Assembly: GCF_041051975.1 (NCBI RefSeq)
Contig: NZ_CP163435.1
Coordinates: 2,294,001-2,358,000, forward strand
Origin: Streptomyces sp. R21
GTDB taxonomy: Bacteria > Actinomycetota > Actinomycetes > Streptomycetales > Streptomycetaceae
Length of the DNA: 64,000 nt
Direction of reading: 5' to 3'
Below the pieces are notes generated by a model that had not been told where the DNA came from, ran no database searches, and saw nothing but the letters and a program-made list of their open reading frames with translations. Of the stretch, positions 25,956 through 33,838 are shown one piece after another (positions within the stretch are counted from its first letter, which is position 1; each line of letters opens with the position of its first letter). Both the position numbers and the translations under genes were made by a program.

Positions 25956-28010
25956 TCACGCCTCCCGCACGGGAAACGTCGCGTCCACGGTGGTGCCCGC
26001 GCTCGTGGACGTGATGGTCAGAACGCCGTGGAGTGCCTCCGTCCGCCGTCGCATGGAGGCGAGGCCGACGCCCACGGCCGCCTCGGACACACCGCGGCCG
26101 TCGTCGGTCACCACCACCCGCAGTGACGTACCGTCCCATCCGATGGCGACCCCGGCCCGGCGGGCACACGCATGACGAACGGTGTTGGTCAGCGCCTCCG
26201 TCACGATGCGGTAGGCGGCGGTCTCCACGTCCGGCGGCAGCCTCGGCAGCAGGGCGGTGGTGACGTCGACGGGCACCACCAGCGACACGGTCCTGGCCTG
26301 TTCCCGTACGGCACCGATCAGCCCCAGCGCGTCCAGCACCGTGGGGCGCAGTCCGTCGATGATCCGGCGGATCTCCCCGATCGACAGAGCGACCTCGGCC
26401 CGGATACGGTCCAGCAGTTCCTCGCAGGTGGCCCTGTCTCCCCGGGCCAGCGCCTCGGAGAGCGCCTGGAGGCCCAGTCCCATCCCGGACAGGGAGGGGC
26501 CGAGTCCGTCATGCAGGTCGTGCTGGAGCCGGGCGCGCTCGCCGCGGGTGGCGGTCACCACCCGGTCCCGCTCCGCCTCCAGTGCCTCGGTGAGTTCGAG
26601 CGCGCGCACGAGGACCGCGATCTGCAGGGCCAGCGCGGTGAGCAGGCGCAGCTCGGCGTCGCTGTAGGCCTCGGCCGGTGTGCGGTCGGCCACCGTCAGG
26701 ATGCCGACGTCCCGGCCGCCGACCCGCAACGGCGTCGCCCGGCCCACGACGGGCTGCGCCCCCACCGAGTTGAGCACCCGGCCGCCGCTCCCCACCACCA
26801 CGGCACCCGGCGCGCGCAGCGCACCGACGACGACCCGCAGCGCGGCCGACAGCAGGTCGAGCTCCTCCGCGCCGGCGATCTCGTCCCCGAGCTTCGTGAC
26901 CGCGCGCAGCGGATCCTGTCGCGCGCCGTAGACGAAGCGGTCCGCCGCCCGTTGCAGCCGGTCGCGCATCGGGGACAGCAGCACGGCGACCAGCGCAGCG
27001 GCCACCACTCCGGGCAGCGGACGGCTGTCCAGGGCCGAGCCGACCACCGCCGTCGCCGCCAGATAGACCACGATCACGCCGCCGGTCAGCGCCCCGTAGA
27101 CGAGCCCCCGGCGCAGCACCGTCTCGATGCCCAGCAGCCGGTAGCGCAGCACGCCGACCGTCATGGCCAGCGGCAGTGTCGCGGCGATCACGGAACGCGG
27201 CACGTCCGGCACCGTGAGGACGATCGCGACGACCTGGAAGCCCTCCAGGCAGACCAGCAGGGCCAGTTGCTGGCGCTGGGGCGACCGGGCGCGAGCCAGT
27301 CGGACGAGGGTGCCGATCCAGATCGCCGTGCCGGAGAGGACGACAAGGGGCAGGCACACCCCTTCGAGCAGCACCGTGAGCACGGCGGGCGGCAGGTGCG
27401 CCGGAGGGGGCCCGTGGGGGAAGAAGTAGCCGTGGGGTTCCGGGTCGAAGGGCGAGGTGAGGGTGAGCACGACGATCCCCGCGGTGGCCGCGGCGACGGG
27501 CGCACGCCACCAGCGTTCCGGGAGCCTGCCGTCCGGATAGAAGGCCATCAGCACGGTGGGCGGGACCACCCAGCCGGGCACGAACATCCCGCCGGCCAGG
27601 AACACGGCGGCATGAGCGGCCGGCCACGCCGGGTCGGCCGTGCCCGTGCCGTATCCGCCGTACGCCACGAGCCCCACCTCACAGGCCGACGTCACACCGA
27701 CCCCGAGGAACAGCCACCCCACGATGTTGCGCGGGCGCAGCAGCGCGAGCACCGCACCGGTCAGCGCCCAGACCACGCTGGCTCCGCCGATGGCGGCCAC
27801 CCACAGCCCGGATCCGGCGGGCCCCAGGCGTCCGGCGTGCGTCAGCGTCGACGTCCAGCCCGCGAAGGCCACCGAGGCGACGGCCATGAACACCCCGGCT
27901 CCGACGACCGCACGCACGACCGGAGAAGCCGGGCCCGGCCCCGGATCTCGCTCCGGCTCCGGATCTCGCTCCGGCTCCGGCCCGCGGTCAGGTGCCCAGT
28001 CCGGCGTCAC
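25956..28010 (-). CDS. Membrane sensor histidine kinase (NarL-type partner)
   Basis: A 684-residue kinase with about seven to nine membrane helices in residues 28-300, a GAF-like domain (about 370-460), a HisKA_3 dimerisation segment with HDLHDGLGPSLSG (predicted phospho-His500) and an HATPase domain with TEALTNTVRHA and DDGRGVS. It starts with GTG 28010, overlapping the response regulator stop by 23 bp, so the pair is coupled. The N-terminus repeats PEPERD. The signal is unknown; the divergent PVDP-repeat lipoprotein is the nearest candidate target. Confidence 0.88.
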   Translation of the reverse strand: MTPDWAPDRGPEPERDPEPERDPGPGPASPVVRAVVGAGVFMAVASVAFAGWTSTLTHAGRLGPAGSGLWVAAIGGASVVWALTGAVLALLRPRNIVGWLFLGVGVTSACEVGLVAYGGYGTGTADPAWPAAHAAVFLAGGMFVPGWVVPPTVLMAFYPDGRLPERWWRAPVAAATAGIVVLTLTSPFDPEPHGYFFPHGPPPAHLPPAVLTVLLEGVCLPLVVLSGTAIWIGTLVRLARARSPQRQQLALLVCLEGFQVVAIVLTVPDVPRSVIAATLPLAMTVGVLRYRLLGIETVLRRGLVYGALTGGVIVVYLAATAVVGSALDSRPLPGVVAAALVAVLLSPMRDRLQRAADRFVYGARQDPLRAVTKLGDEIAGAEELDLLSAALRVVVGALRAPGAVVVGSGGRVLNSVGAQPVVGRATPLRVGGRDVGILTVADRTPAEAYSDAELRLLTALALQIAVLVRALELTEALEAERDRVVTATRGERARLQHDLHDGLGPSLSGMGLGLQALSEALARGDRATCEELLDRIRAEVALSIGEIRRIIDGLRPTVLDALGLIGAVREQARTVSLVVPVDVTTALLPRLPPDVETAAYRIVTEALTNTVRHACARRAGVAIGWDGTSLRVVVTDDGRGVSEAAVGVGLASMRRRTEALHGVLTITSTSAGTTVDATFPVREA

Positions 28011-28644
28011 GTGCCTTGGCGACCGCGGCGGCGCGGTCGCGTACCCGCAGCTTGAACAGGACGGCCGACACATGGTTGCGGACGGTCTTCTCCGACAGGA
28101 CGAGCCGCCGGGCGATCTCGTGGTTGCCGCAGCCGGTGGCGAGCAGCCCGAGCACCTCCCGTTCGCGCTCGGTGAGTTCGGGGAAGACCTGGGCCGCGTA
28201 GTCCCGGTGGGCGCCGGTGAAGAAGGCGACGATCCGGCGGGCGACGGCCTCGCCGTACACCGCGTCCCCGGAGGCGACGGCCAGCACCGCCCGGACGATC
28301 TCCGTACGGTCGGCACCCTTGAGCAGATAGCCGCGGGCCCCGGCGCGGAGCGCACCCATCAGCGCCTGGTCGTCCTCGTGCATGGTGAGCACCAGGACGC
28401 CCAGGTCCGGATGGCGTGAGAGGAGGGAACGGGTGGCGCCCGCGCCGTCGAGCCCGGGCATGGCCAGGTCGGTCAGGACGACGTCGGGCCTCGTCCGGTC
28501 GACGACCGTGAGGAGTTCCTCACCACTGGCCGCCTCGCCGACGACCTCGACCTCGGTCCCTTCGACGAGTACGGCTCTGAGGCCGTAGCGGAACATGGGG
28601 TGGTCGTCGGCGATGACCACCCGGACCGCGGAGTGTCCGCTCAC
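27988..28644 (-). CDS. NarL/LuxR-type response regulator
   Basis: A 218-residue regulator with a receiver domain (VVIADDHPMFRYGLRAVL; phospho-acceptor Asp59 in LTDLAMPGLDG; Lys in YLLKGADR) and a C-terminal LuxR helix-turn-helix (LTEREREVLGLLATGCGNHEIARRL). GTG 28644 follows GGAGGAAGC. It is first in the operon with the overlapping histidine kinase, divergent from the lipoprotein gene. Confidence 0.93.
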   Translation of the reverse strand: MSGHSAVRVVIADDHPMFRYGLRAVLVEGTEVEVVGEAASGEELLTVVDRTRPDVVLTDLAMPGLDGAGATRSLLSRHPDLGVLVLTMHEDDQALMGALRAGARGYLLKGADRTEIVRAVLAVASGDAVYGEAVARRIVAFFTGAHRDYAAQVFPELTEREREVLGLLATGCGNHEIARRLVLSEKTVRNHVSAVLFKLRVRDRAAAVAKARDAGLGT

Positions 28645-28853
28645 GCTTCCTCCAGCGGGGAGACGGCAGGACCGCTGCACCCGCGTGCCCCGCCCCACCA
28701 GCGTCCCGCGGGTGGTGTCCCGGCGGCAGCGCCGTGCGTCCCGTCGATCACGGGCACGGTGCCCGCCCCGGCCGGGACTCGTGCCTCATGTGCCGGGCCC
28801 GCGGAAAGCCCATGGTGGCACCGAATCGGAAAGCAGCGAACCACGGGGGATCC

Positions 28854-29216
28854 ATGCGTACGAAACTTCAACTCGCCGCGTTCAGCGGCCTGTCCGGCCT
28901 GTTGCTGATGGGCGCGGTCGCGTGCGGCGGCGACACGGACAACAGTCCGTCGCACGACGGCTCGGACATCTGCGAGGCGTTGGCACTGGACGACTGCACG
29001 GGTCCGGTGGATCCCCCGGACCCGGTAGACCCGGTGGACCCCGTGGATCCGGTGGACCCGACGGACCCCGTAGATCCAGTAGACCCGGTGGACCCCGTGG
29101 ACCCGGTAGATCCCGTGGCCCCGGACCCCGTCACCTCCTGCGCCTTCCCGGGCGACTACCTCTGCGACGACACGCCCATCCTCATCCCGCCGCCCGACCT
29201 CGGCAGCTGGAGCTGA
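28854..29216 (+). CDS. Lipoprotein with PVDP tandem repeats
   Basis: A 120-residue protein: lipoprotein-like signal peptide with cysteine 24 (LMGAVACGG), then about 38 residues of Pro-Val-Asp repeats (units PVD with P, one T variant), then a short C-terminal domain with two cysteines (CAFPGDYLC) and two more between the anchor and the repeat. The repeat should form a rigid extended stalk holding the small Cys-containing tip off the membrane. It is divergent from the two-component operon, which may control it. Function unknown. Confidence 0.75.
   Translation: MRTKLQLAAFSGLSGLLLMGAVACGGDTDNSPSHDGSDICEALALDDCTGPVDPPDPVDPVDPVDPVDPTDPVDPVDPVDPVDPVDPVAPDPVTSCAFPGDYLCDDTPILIPPPDLGSWS
29007..29132 (+). 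repeat. In-gene 9-bp tandem repeat coding for PVD units
   Basis: Degenerate nonamer of the form GAYCCNGTR repeated about 13 times inside the lipoprotein gene. Synonymous variation between units (ccg, cca, ccc; gta, gtg) suggests selection on the protein rather than recent slippage. Confidence 0.8.
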
Positions 29217-29222
29217 TCCCGC

Positions 29223-30830
29223 TTACTCGCCGTACCCTTCCCGCAGTTCGATCTTCCGGACCTTCCCGGAGACGGTCATCGGGAAGGACTCCAGGATCCG
29301 CAGCCTGCTGGGGATCTTGTAGTGCGCCAACTGCCCCTCGCAGAAGGCCCGTAGTTCGTCCAGGGTGAGTGGGTCCGCCGGGTCGCGGGGGATGACGCAG
29401 GCGAGGACCTCCTCGCCGTAGCGCTCATGGGGGATGCCGACCACCTGTACGTCGGCGATCTTCGGGTGGGCGTAGAGGAACTCCTCGATCTCTCGCGGGT
29501 AGATGTTCTCGCCGCCGCGGATGATCATGTCCTTGATGCGGCCGACGATCTCGACATAGCCGTCGTCGCGCATCACCGCGAGGTCCCCGGTGTGCATCCA
29601 GCGGCCGGGGTCGATGGCCTCGGCGGTCTTCAGGGGCTCCTGCCAGTAGCCGAGCATGACGCTGTAACCGCGGGTGCACAGCTCGCCGGAGGTGCCGCGC
29701 GGCTGGGTCACGCCGTCCGGGTCGACGACCTTCACCTCCAGATGCGGGAGCACGCGGCCGACGGTGGCGGTGCGGTGCTCCAGGTCGTCGTCCCTGCGTG
29801 TCTGGAGCGAGACCGGGGACGTCTCCGTCATGCCGTAGCAGATGGACACCTCCGCCATGTGCATCTCGGCGACCACCCGCTTCATCACCTCGACCGGGCA
29901 GGGCGAACCCGCCATGATCCCGGTGCGCAGGGACGCGAGGTCGTACGTCGCGAAGTCGGGGAGGTTCAACTCCGCGATGAACATGGTCGGTACGCCGTAC
30001 AGCGAGGTGCAGCGCTCCTGCTGGACCGCGCGGAGCGTCGCCGCCGGGTCGAAGGAGGGCGCGGGGATGACCATGCACGCGCCGTGCGAGGTGGCGGCGA
30101 GGTTGCCCATCACCATGCCGAAGCAGTGATAGAAGGGCACCGGAATACAGATCCGGTCCTGCTCGGAATAGGCGATCAACTCCCCGACGAAATAACCGTT
30201 GTTGAGGATGTTGTGGTGGGAGAGGGTGGCCCCCTTGGGAAAGCCCGTCGTGCCCGAGGTGTACTGGATGTTGATCGGGTCGTCGCAGGACAATTCGCTC
30301 CCGCGGGCCCGGAATTCCTCATGAAGATCGGGCGTGCCGCGGCGCATCAGGGCATCCCAGCTCGGGTCGCCGATGTAGACCGTCTCGCGCAACTGCGGGC
30401 ATTTCCCGCGCACTTGGTCGACCATGCCACGGTAGTCGCTCGCCTTGTGGCTGAGGGAGGCGACAAGCAGCGAGATGCCGGCCTGCCCCAGGACGTACTC
30501 GACCTCATGGGTGCGGTAGGCCGGGTTGATGTTCACCATGATCGCGCCGATGCGGGCGGTGGCGTACTGGACGAGCACCCACTCAGGGCAGTTGACCGCC
30601 CAGATCCCGACCCGGTCGCCCTTGCCGACCCCACTGGCCAGCAGCGCCCACGCCAACTGGTCGACGTCCGCGGCGAATTGCGTGTACGTCCAGCGCCGCC
30701 CGGACGGCACGTCGACGAGCGCCTCACGGTCCGGCCAGGCCGCGACCGCCCGGTCCAGGCTGGCCCCGATGGTGTCCCCGAGCAGGACGGTCTCGCTGGT
30801 TCCGTGCGTGTACGACAGTTCCGAGGTCAC
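29223..30830 (-). CDS. Medium/long-chain acyl-CoA ligase (AMP-binding)
   Basis: A 535-residue ANL-superfamily enzyme that activates a fatty or aromatic acid to its CoA ester. Core motifs: [18 protein letters not shown] (ATP loop), [10 protein letters not shown], the WMHTGDLAV hinge strand, [20 protein letters not shown] and the C-terminal [14 protein letters not shown] with the catalytic Lys. The GTG start at 30830 overlaps the stop of the preceding ligase (GTGA), and AGGAGGACTTCC provides the ribosome site. It forms a two-ligase operon divergent from the GAF-LuxR regulator. Confidence 0.92.
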   Translation of the reverse strand: MTSELSYTHGTSETVLLGDTIGASLDRAVAAWPDREALVDVPSGRRWTYTQFAADVDQLAWALLASGVGKGDRVGIWAVNCPEWVLVQYATARIGAIMVNINPAYRTHEVEYVLGQAGISLLVASLSHKASDYRGMVDQVRGKCPQLRETVYIGDPSWDALMRRGTPDLHEEFRARGSELSCDDPINIQYTSGTTGFPKGATLSHHNILNNGYFVGELIAYSEQDRICIPVPFYHCFGMVMGNLAATSHGACMVIPAPSFDPAATLRAVQQERCTSLYGVPTMFIAELNLPDFATYDLASLRTGIMAGSPCPVEVMKRVVAEMHMAEVSICYGMTETSPVSLQTRRDDDLEHRTATVGRVLPHLEVKVVDPDGVTQPRGTSGELCTRGYSVMLGYWQEPLKTAEAIDPGRWMHTGDLAVMRDDGYVEIVGRIKDMIIRGGENIYPREIEEFLYAHPKIADVQVVGIPHERYGEEVLACVIPRDPADPLTLDELRAFCEGQLAHYKIPSRLRILESFPMTVSGKVRKIELREGYGE

Positions 30831-32506
30831 CGGAAGTCCTCCTCGCGGTACTCGTCCGACGAGCCCGCGGCCGTGGCCTCGCGCAGCTCGATCCGGCGGA
30901 TCTTGCCGGACACGGTCTTGGGGAGCGCGCCGAACTCCAGGCGGCGGATGCGCTTGTACGGCGCGAGCACCGTGCGGGAGTGCTCGAAGAGCACCTTCGC
31001 GGTGTCCGGGCCCGGCTCCCAGCCCTCCGCCAGCACGACATACGCCTTGGGCACGGACAGCCGCAGTTCGTCGGGCGCGGGCACCACGGCCGCCTCGGCC
31101 ACCGCCTCGTGCTCCAGCAGCGCGCTCTCCAGCTCGAAGGGGGAGATCTTGTAGTCGGAGGCCTTGAAGACGTCGTCGGCGCGGCCGACGTAGGTGATGT
31201 AGCCGTCCGCGTCGCGGGCGCCGATGTCGCCGGTGCGGTAGTAGCCGCCGGCCATCGACTCCGCCGTACGGTCGGCGTCGCCGTGGTAGCCGGTCATCAC
31301 GCCGACGGGCCGGCCGGACAGTTCGACGGAGATCTCGCCCTCCTCCGCGCCCGGCGCACCCGACACCGGGTCGAGCAACGTGATCCGGAAGCCGGGGCTG
31401 GGCCGCCCCATGGACCCGGTCTTCAGCTCCTGGCCGGGGCTGTTGGAGACCTGGACGGCGGTCTCGGTCTGCCCGAAGCCGTCCCGGATGGTGACGCCCC
31501 AGGCGCGCCGCACCTGCTCGATGACCTCGGGGTTCAGCGGCTCCCCCGCCGCGACCGCCTCGCGCGGCGGTGTCCGCAGCTGGGTCAGGTCGGCCTGGAT
31601 GAGCATGCGCCACACGGTGGGCGGCGCGCAGAAGGTGGTCACGCCCGCGCGGTCCATCTCCGCCATCAGGCGGGCCGCGTCGAAGCGCGTGTAGTTGTGG
31701 ATGAAGACGGTCGCCTCGGCGTTCCAGGGCGCGAAGAGGTTCGACCAGGCGTGCTTGGCCCAGCCGGGCGAGGAGATGTTGAGGTGCACGTCGCCGGGTT
31801 TCAGCCCGATCCAGTACATCGTGGCGAGGTGCCCGATCGGGTACGAGACGTGGGTGTGCTCGACGAGTTTGGGGCGGGCGGTGGTGCCCGAGGTGAAGTA
31901 GAGCATCAGCGGGTCGTCCGAACGGGTGGGCGCGTCCGGCACGAAGGCCGCGTCGGCGCCGTAGACCTCGTCGTACGACTGCCAGCCCGGCCGCTGACCG
32001 CCGACGGCGATCCGGGTGTAGGCGCCCGGCACCTCGTCGAACTTCTCGGTGTCCTCGGCCCGCACGATCACGTGCCGCACGCGGCCGCGCTCGATGCGGT
32101 CGCGCAGATCGGCGGGGCCGAGCAGGGTGGTGGCCGGGATGACGACGGCGCGCAGCTTCATCGCAGCGAGGGCGATCTCCCACAGTTCAACCTGGTTGCC
32201 GAGCATGACGAGGATGCGGTCCTCGGCGCGGACGCCCCGTGCGCGCAGCCAGTTGGCCACCCGGTTCGAGCGCTCCGACAGCGCGGCGAAGGAGAACTCG
32301 GCGCGCTCGCCGTCCTCCTCGACGATGTGCAGGGCGGTGCGGTCGTTGCCGCGGGCGATGACGTCGAACCAGTCGAGGGCCCAGTTGAAGTAGTCGGGGC
32401 GGGGCCAGCTGAAGCCCTCGTAGGCCGTGGCGTAGTCCTCGCGGTGCTCCAGCAGGAAGTCCCGCGCGGCGCGGAAGCCGTCCGTCGCACTCGTCGTCGC
32501 CGTCAT
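30827..32506 (-). CDS. Acyl-CoA synthetase (AMP-binding, benzoate-CoA-ligase-like)
   Basis: A 559-residue ANL enzyme with [21 protein letters not shown], the [11 protein letters not shown] motif, [31 protein letters not shown] and the catalytic Lys in [12 protein letters not shown]. It follows the subgroup of medium-chain and aromatic acyl-CoA synthetases (Acs-like N-terminus [13 protein letters not shown]). It is coupled by a 4-bp overlap to the second ligase. The ATG at 32506 has AGGAGG upstream. The GAF-LuxR gene is divergent, with an 18-bp palindrome in between. Confidence 0.92.
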   Translation of the reverse strand: MTATTSATDGFRAARDFLLEHREDYATAYEGFSWPRPDYFNWALDWFDVIARGNDRTALHIVEEDGERAEFSFAALSERSNRVANWLRARGVRAEDRILVMLGNQVELWEIALAAMKLRAVVIPATTLLGPADLRDRIERGRVRHVIVRAEDTEKFDEVPGAYTRIAVGGQRPGWQSYDEVYGADAAFVPDAPTRSDDPLMLYFTSGTTARPKLVEHTHVSYPIGHLATMYWIGLKPGDVHLNISSPGWAKHAWSNLFAPWNAEATVFIHNYTRFDAARLMAEMDRAGVTTFCAPPTVWRMLIQADLTQLRTPPREAVAAGEPLNPEVIEQVRRAWGVTIRDGFGQTETAVQVSNSPGQELKTGSMGRPSPGFRITLLDPVSGAPGAEEGEISVELSGRPVGVMTGYHGDADRTAESMAGGYYRTGDIGARDADGYITYVGRADDVFKASDYKISPFELESALLEHEAVAEAAVVPAPDELRLSVPKAYVVLAEGWEPGPDTAKVLFEHSRTVLAPYKRIRRLEFGALPKTVSGKIRRIELREATAAGSSDEYREEDFR

Positions 32507-32593
32507 GTGTCCTCCTTGATGCTGCACAGCCGCCCGGCAGGCGCCACGTTCGACCCGGGCTCTAGCATCGTGTATTCGTGATGCAGATCTCAC

Positions 32594-32611
32594 CACCCCC
32601 GAACGGGGGTG
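32594..32611. promoter_or_regulatory. 18-bp palindrome in divergent ligase/GAF-LuxR gap
   Basis: CACCCCCGAACGGGGGTG is perfectly symmetric. It lies 88-105 bp from the ligase start and 24 bp before the regulator's ATG, so it fits an operator controlling both. Confidence 0.6.
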
Positions 32612-32634
32612 CGCCGCGACGAAGGGGCGAGCAG

Positions 32635-33504
32635 ATGGCAGCAGACGCAGCCGAGGCGGTGGAATTGCGGGGCGCGCTGGTACGGCTGCGGCGTGCCACG
32701 GGGCTGCCGGTCGCCTTCGGCGGACTGGTCGAGCCCGGACGGCAGCACGTTCGCATCAGCGAACTCAACGGCACGGCGACGGCGGCACTCAGCGCGCTCG
32801 CAGTGTCGTCGGGCAATGGCCTGGGCGGCAAAGCGGTGGCTCTCGCCCGGCCGTGCGCGGTGACGGACTACTCCGCCTCGCGGCAGATCAGCCATGAGTA
32901 CGACATTGCGGTCGCGACGGAGGGCCTGTGCTCGGTGGTCGCGGTCCCCGTCGTCGTACGCCGTCGGGTGCGTGGCGTGCTGTACGGCGCCCTGCGCACC
33001 GCGCAGCCGCTCGGTGACCGCACGCTCGGGGCGGCCGTGGCGGCGGCGCGGGACGTGGAGCAGGCGCTGGTCGTGCGGGACGAGGCGCAGGGACTGCTGG
33101 CCGTGGCGCAGCGGCCCGGGTCGGCGGCGGAGCCGGCGGCCTGGGAGGAGGTGCGCGAGGCGCACGGGGCGCTGCGGGCGCTGGCGCCGCGGATCGTGGA
33201 CCCGGCGCTGCGGGCCGAACTCCTGGAGGCCTGCGGGCTGCTGGCCGGTGCGGCCGCACCCGCACATGGGCTCGGCCGCCGGACCGGGGCCGGGGCCGCC
33301 GCACGGACCGTCGCGCTGGCGCCGCGCGAGGTGGACGTCCTCGCCTGTGTCGCGACCGGGGTGACCAACGCGGGCGTGGCCGAGCGGCTGGGTCTGCGCC
33401 CGGAGACGGTGAAGGGGTACCTACGGTCGGCGATGCGGAAGCTGGGCGCCCATACGCGGCTGGAGGCAGTGGTGGCGGCGCGGCGGGCGGGATTGCTGCC
33501 GTAG
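32635..33504 (+). CDS. GAF-domain LuxR-type regulator
   Basis: A 289-residue regulator: GAF-like sensor in residues about 15-150 (GLPVAFGGLV...AVTDYSASRQISHEYD...VVAVPVVVRRRVRGVLYGAL) and a C-terminal LuxR helix-turn-helix (LAPREVDVLACVATGVTNAGVAERL). ATG 32635 has GAAGGGG upstream; ATG 32581 in frame would include the palindrome and is less likely. Proteins of this kind often sit beside aromatic or fatty acyl-CoA ligases and sense an acyl-CoA; here that is inference. Confidence 0.85.
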   Translation: MAADAAEAVELRGALVRLRRATGLPVAFGGLVEPGRQHVRISELNGTATAALSALAVSSGNGLGGKAVALARPCAVTDYSASRQISHEYDIAVATEGLCSVVAVPVVVRRRVRGVLYGALRTAQPLGDRTLGAAVAAARDVEQALVVRDEAQGLLAVAQRPGSAAEPAAWEEVREAHGALRALAPRIVDPALRAELLEACGLLAGAAAPAHGLGRRTGAGAAARTVALAPREVDVLACVATGVTNAGVAERLGLRPETVKGYLRSAMRKLGAHTRLEAVVAARRAGLLP

Positions 33505-33838
33505 GTACGGCGCGTTCACTGCCGTAGGCCGAGGTTCGGCGCGTTCACTGCCGTAGGCCGAGGTTCGGCGCGTTCACTGCCGTGGGCCTGGCCAAATTGT
33601 TGTCATTGCCGCATTGGACTGGGCCATTGCGCGGCAGCAGGGGCGGGACCGCCGCAACAGGCACCAAATCGTCCCTTTTCGGCCGTTCCGTGAACCTCTC
33701 CCTCCGGTCGCCATTCATTCGGTCCGGCGCTGAATCCCTTTATGCCGATCTCTTGTTATTTCCCTCACCACCCCGACCCTCCGAAATTCAAAGAAACATT
33801 GCCTAATATTGGCCCGGACACGACACACGAGGGGAGCG
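33505..33838. other. 334-bp gap before LAL regulator
   Basis: It begins with a 29-bp tandem repeat (listed separately). The rest is less GC-rich than its surroundings and contains CCTAATATTGG near 33802, plausibly a promoter region for the LAL gene. No gene seen. Confidence 0.55.
33508..33592. repeat. 29-bp tandem repeat, nearly three copies
   Basis: Unit begins CGGCGCGTTCACTGCCGTAG and starts at 33508, 33537 and 33566; the third copy diverges near its end. A partial unit (CTGCCGTAGG) forms the 3' end of the preceding gene, so the array may have grown from the gene's tail by slippage. Confidence 0.85.

Noticed and set aside
29007..29132. Short regular repeats that might suggest a CRISPR-like array
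   Set aside because: Units are 9 bp, contiguous, in frame and code for Pro-Val-Asp repeats; there are no spacers.
33508..33592. 29-bp repeats that might be read as a small CRISPR array
   Set aside because: The units are directly adjacent with no unique spacers, and no cas gene is near.
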